Below, piece by piece: positions 12,071 to 12,780 of a DNA stretch of 12,780 nucleotides. The stretch spans positions 1-12,780 of the forward strand of contig RFKS01000103.1 in the NCBI GenBank assembly GCA_003694205.1, given 5' to 3'. The notes under the pieces were generated by a model, which saw only the letters and a program-made list of their open reading frames with translations, was not told the DNA's origin and ran no database searches. Positions within the stretch are counted from its first letter, which is position 1. Each line of letters starts with the position of its first letter. Position numbers and translations under genes: made by a program. This DNA is from Alphaproteobacteria bacterium (GTDB lineage Bacteria; Pseudomonadota; Alphaproteobacteria; Sphingomonadales; Rhodothalassiaceae).

Positions 12071-12169
12071 GGCCCCTTCCCAATCACAACGAATAGCGTT
12101 CCTCGTGAAAACACGTTACCTTGCCACGAGAGGTGGCAAGGGGCGGTATGGGAAAAGGCGACCCGGACG
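12071..12169. other. Gap between the RHH gene and the repressor remnant
   Basis: No intact gene. Base composition is lower in G/C than in the TCA genes. The frame continuing from the RHH gene stays open after its stop and leads into the HTH fragment, but contains no ATG, GTG or TTG before 12170. The last third encodes 'WEKATRTMG', which fits helix 2 of the downstream HTH. In the frame starting at GTG 12105, 'KTRYLATRGGKG' could be a remnant of helix 1, but joining it would need a further frameshift. Confidence 0.5.
12119..12141. repeat. 9-bp inverted repeat upstream of the repressor
   Basis: CCTTGCCAC (12119-12127) and GTGGCAAGG (12133-12141) are perfect inverted repeats around a five-base spacer GAGAG. 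No T tract follows, so it is not a terminator. It could be an operator for the repressor downstream, or a chance or relic palindrome if the repressor coding region once extended across it. Confidence 0.4.
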
Positions 12170-12777
12170 ATGGGTGTTCCCTATAGCACATACCAGCGTT
12201 ATGAGCAGGGACGCACGCCACCAAAAATGCAGCGCTGGCGCGACTCGCATCAGAAATGGGGATTTCCCTCGACTGGTTGATTCTTGGCCGGCAGAAGACG
12301 GATCGAATAAATGCCGATGATGCGGATAATCTTGCAGGGAATAGCAGGCCATCGCAGATGGCGGCAACCGTCGAGATCCCTGTCTATGACGTGAAGGCGA
12401 GCGCCGGCCCAGGCACGGCCAATGGACCCGGATCAGTGGTCGGACATGTTCCCGTACCACGCGCATGGCTCTACCGGCTCCATTGCCCCCTCAACAGCCT
12501 GCAGGCGATCGAGGCGAAGGGCGATTCGATGGAGCCCGATATCCATGACGGCGACGTGCTGCTGGTGGACACCAGCGTGCGCACGGTCGAACGCTCGGGG
12601 CTTTATGTGCTGCGCTATGCCGACCACCTGCGCGTGAAATATTTGCAGCGACGCGCGGATGACGGTATCATCATCCGTTCGGCCGCACCGCAGGAGGTGG
12701 ACGAGACGGTGCCGCGCGATCGCCTGGGCGAGATCGCCATTATCGGCCGTGTTGTCTGGACCGGGCGGCGAATATGA
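12170..12777 (+). pseudogene. Frameshifted LexA/CI-like S24 repressor (HTH and peptidase domains in different frames)
   Basis: From ATG 12170 one frame reads GVPYSTYQRYEQGRTPPK, then MQRWRD, which is helix 3 and the following part of an XRE-type HTH domain. It then runs into 'SHQKWGFPSTG' and stops at 12278-12280. The frame that continues the family pattern (LASEMGISLDWLILGR) starts at C12244. Restoring one base, GACTC to GACCTC at about 12242-12246, would fuse the two into one protein: ...RWRD-LASEMGISLDW.... The 5' part is also incomplete: helix 1 and a start codon are missing in this frame. The site is not slippery, so programmed frameshifting is unlikely; either the gene has decayed or the sequence has an error. 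It was probably a prophage or mobile-element repressor. Confidence 0.75.
12256..12777 (+). CDS. S24 (LexA/CI-like) peptidase domain protein, C-terminal part of the broken repressor
   Basis: 173 residues if started at ATG 12256, without the DNA-binding domain. The self-cleavage region is 'YDVKASAGPG' with an Ala50-Gly51 bond as likely cut site. The Ser/Lys dyad is present: Ser91 in AKGDSMEP and Lys128 in LRVKYLQR. 'DIHDGDVLLVD' and 'GEIAIIGRVVW' are the usual S24 strands. In intact relatives the first residues (MGISLDWLILGR) directly follow an HTH, which here lies upstream in another frame. No ribosome binding site is visible before this ATG, so the frame may not be translated well. If it is made, it could dimerise and cleave itself but not bind DNA. 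Composition is more A/T-rich in the first third than in the TCA genes, in line with acquired DNA. Confidence 0.7.
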   Translation: MGISLDWLILGRQKTDRINADDADNLAGNSRPSQMAATVEIPVYDVKASAGPGTANGPGSVVGHVPVPRAWLYRLHCPLNSLQAIEAKGDSMEPDIHDGDVLLVDTSVRTVERSGLYVLRYADHLRVKYLQRRADDGIIIRSAAPQEVDETVPRDRLGEIAIIGRVVWTGRRI

Positions 12778-12780
12778 GGG

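Noticed and set aside
12236..12260. Programmed ribosomal frameshift joining the HTH and S24 domains
   Set aside because: No slippery heptamer, no stop codon in the A site at the junction and no obvious stimulatory structure; a one-base loss is simpler.
11786..12777. Toxin-antitoxin pair made of the RHH protein and its neighbour
   Set aside because: The downstream gene is a broken S24 repressor with no toxin fold, and it is not closely spaced or co-oriented in a typical coupled way (over 180 bases to its first ATG).

Overview
The window reads as the chromosome of a GC-rich alphaproteobacterium. Third codon positions are strongly G/C. The order mtaB-ftsY-zapE followed by mdh-sucC-sucD-sucA-sucB-lpd is a typical alphaproteobacterial arrangement, and the malate dehydrogenase is the LDH-like type common in that class. 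All genes lie on the + strand. No genus can be named from this evidence.

Layout. (1) 3-2319: the 3' end of mtaB (tRNA methylthiotransferase), then ftsY (SRP receptor) and zapE (AFG1-like ATPase). The three overlap at their stop/start codons and look like one transcription unit. (2) 2320-2600: a 281-base gap without a gene. It holds two direct 16-base repeats that look like a decayed insertion-sequence end, a weak promoter candidate, and two or three hairpins that may end the zapE transcript or form the mdh leader. (3) 2601-11701: a compact TCA-cycle operon, mdh-sucC-sucD-sucA-sucB-lpd, with gaps of 1 to 119 bases. A dispersed-type palindromic repeat sits between sucB and lpd. (4) 11702-12777: an accessory tail. 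It has a terminator-like hairpin, a small ribbon-helix-helix (RHH) gene with its own promoter and a 28-base palindromic operator candidate, and a broken phage-type (LexA/CI-like, S24) repressor gene.

How the genes work together. SucA (E1o), SucB (E2o) and Lpd (E3) form the 2-oxoglutarate dehydrogenase complex, which makes succinyl-CoA. SucC and SucD convert succinyl-CoA to succinate with nucleotide triphosphate formation. Mdh makes oxaloacetate from malate. Linked expression from one unit would balance these steps.

The core operon is mostly ordinary. The points worth a second look are the two-lipoyl-domain SucB, the palindromic operator over the RHH promoter, the single-base frameshift that separates the HTH from the peptidase domain of the repressor, and the repeat remnants in the intergenic regions. 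I did not find a system that I would call previously undescribed.
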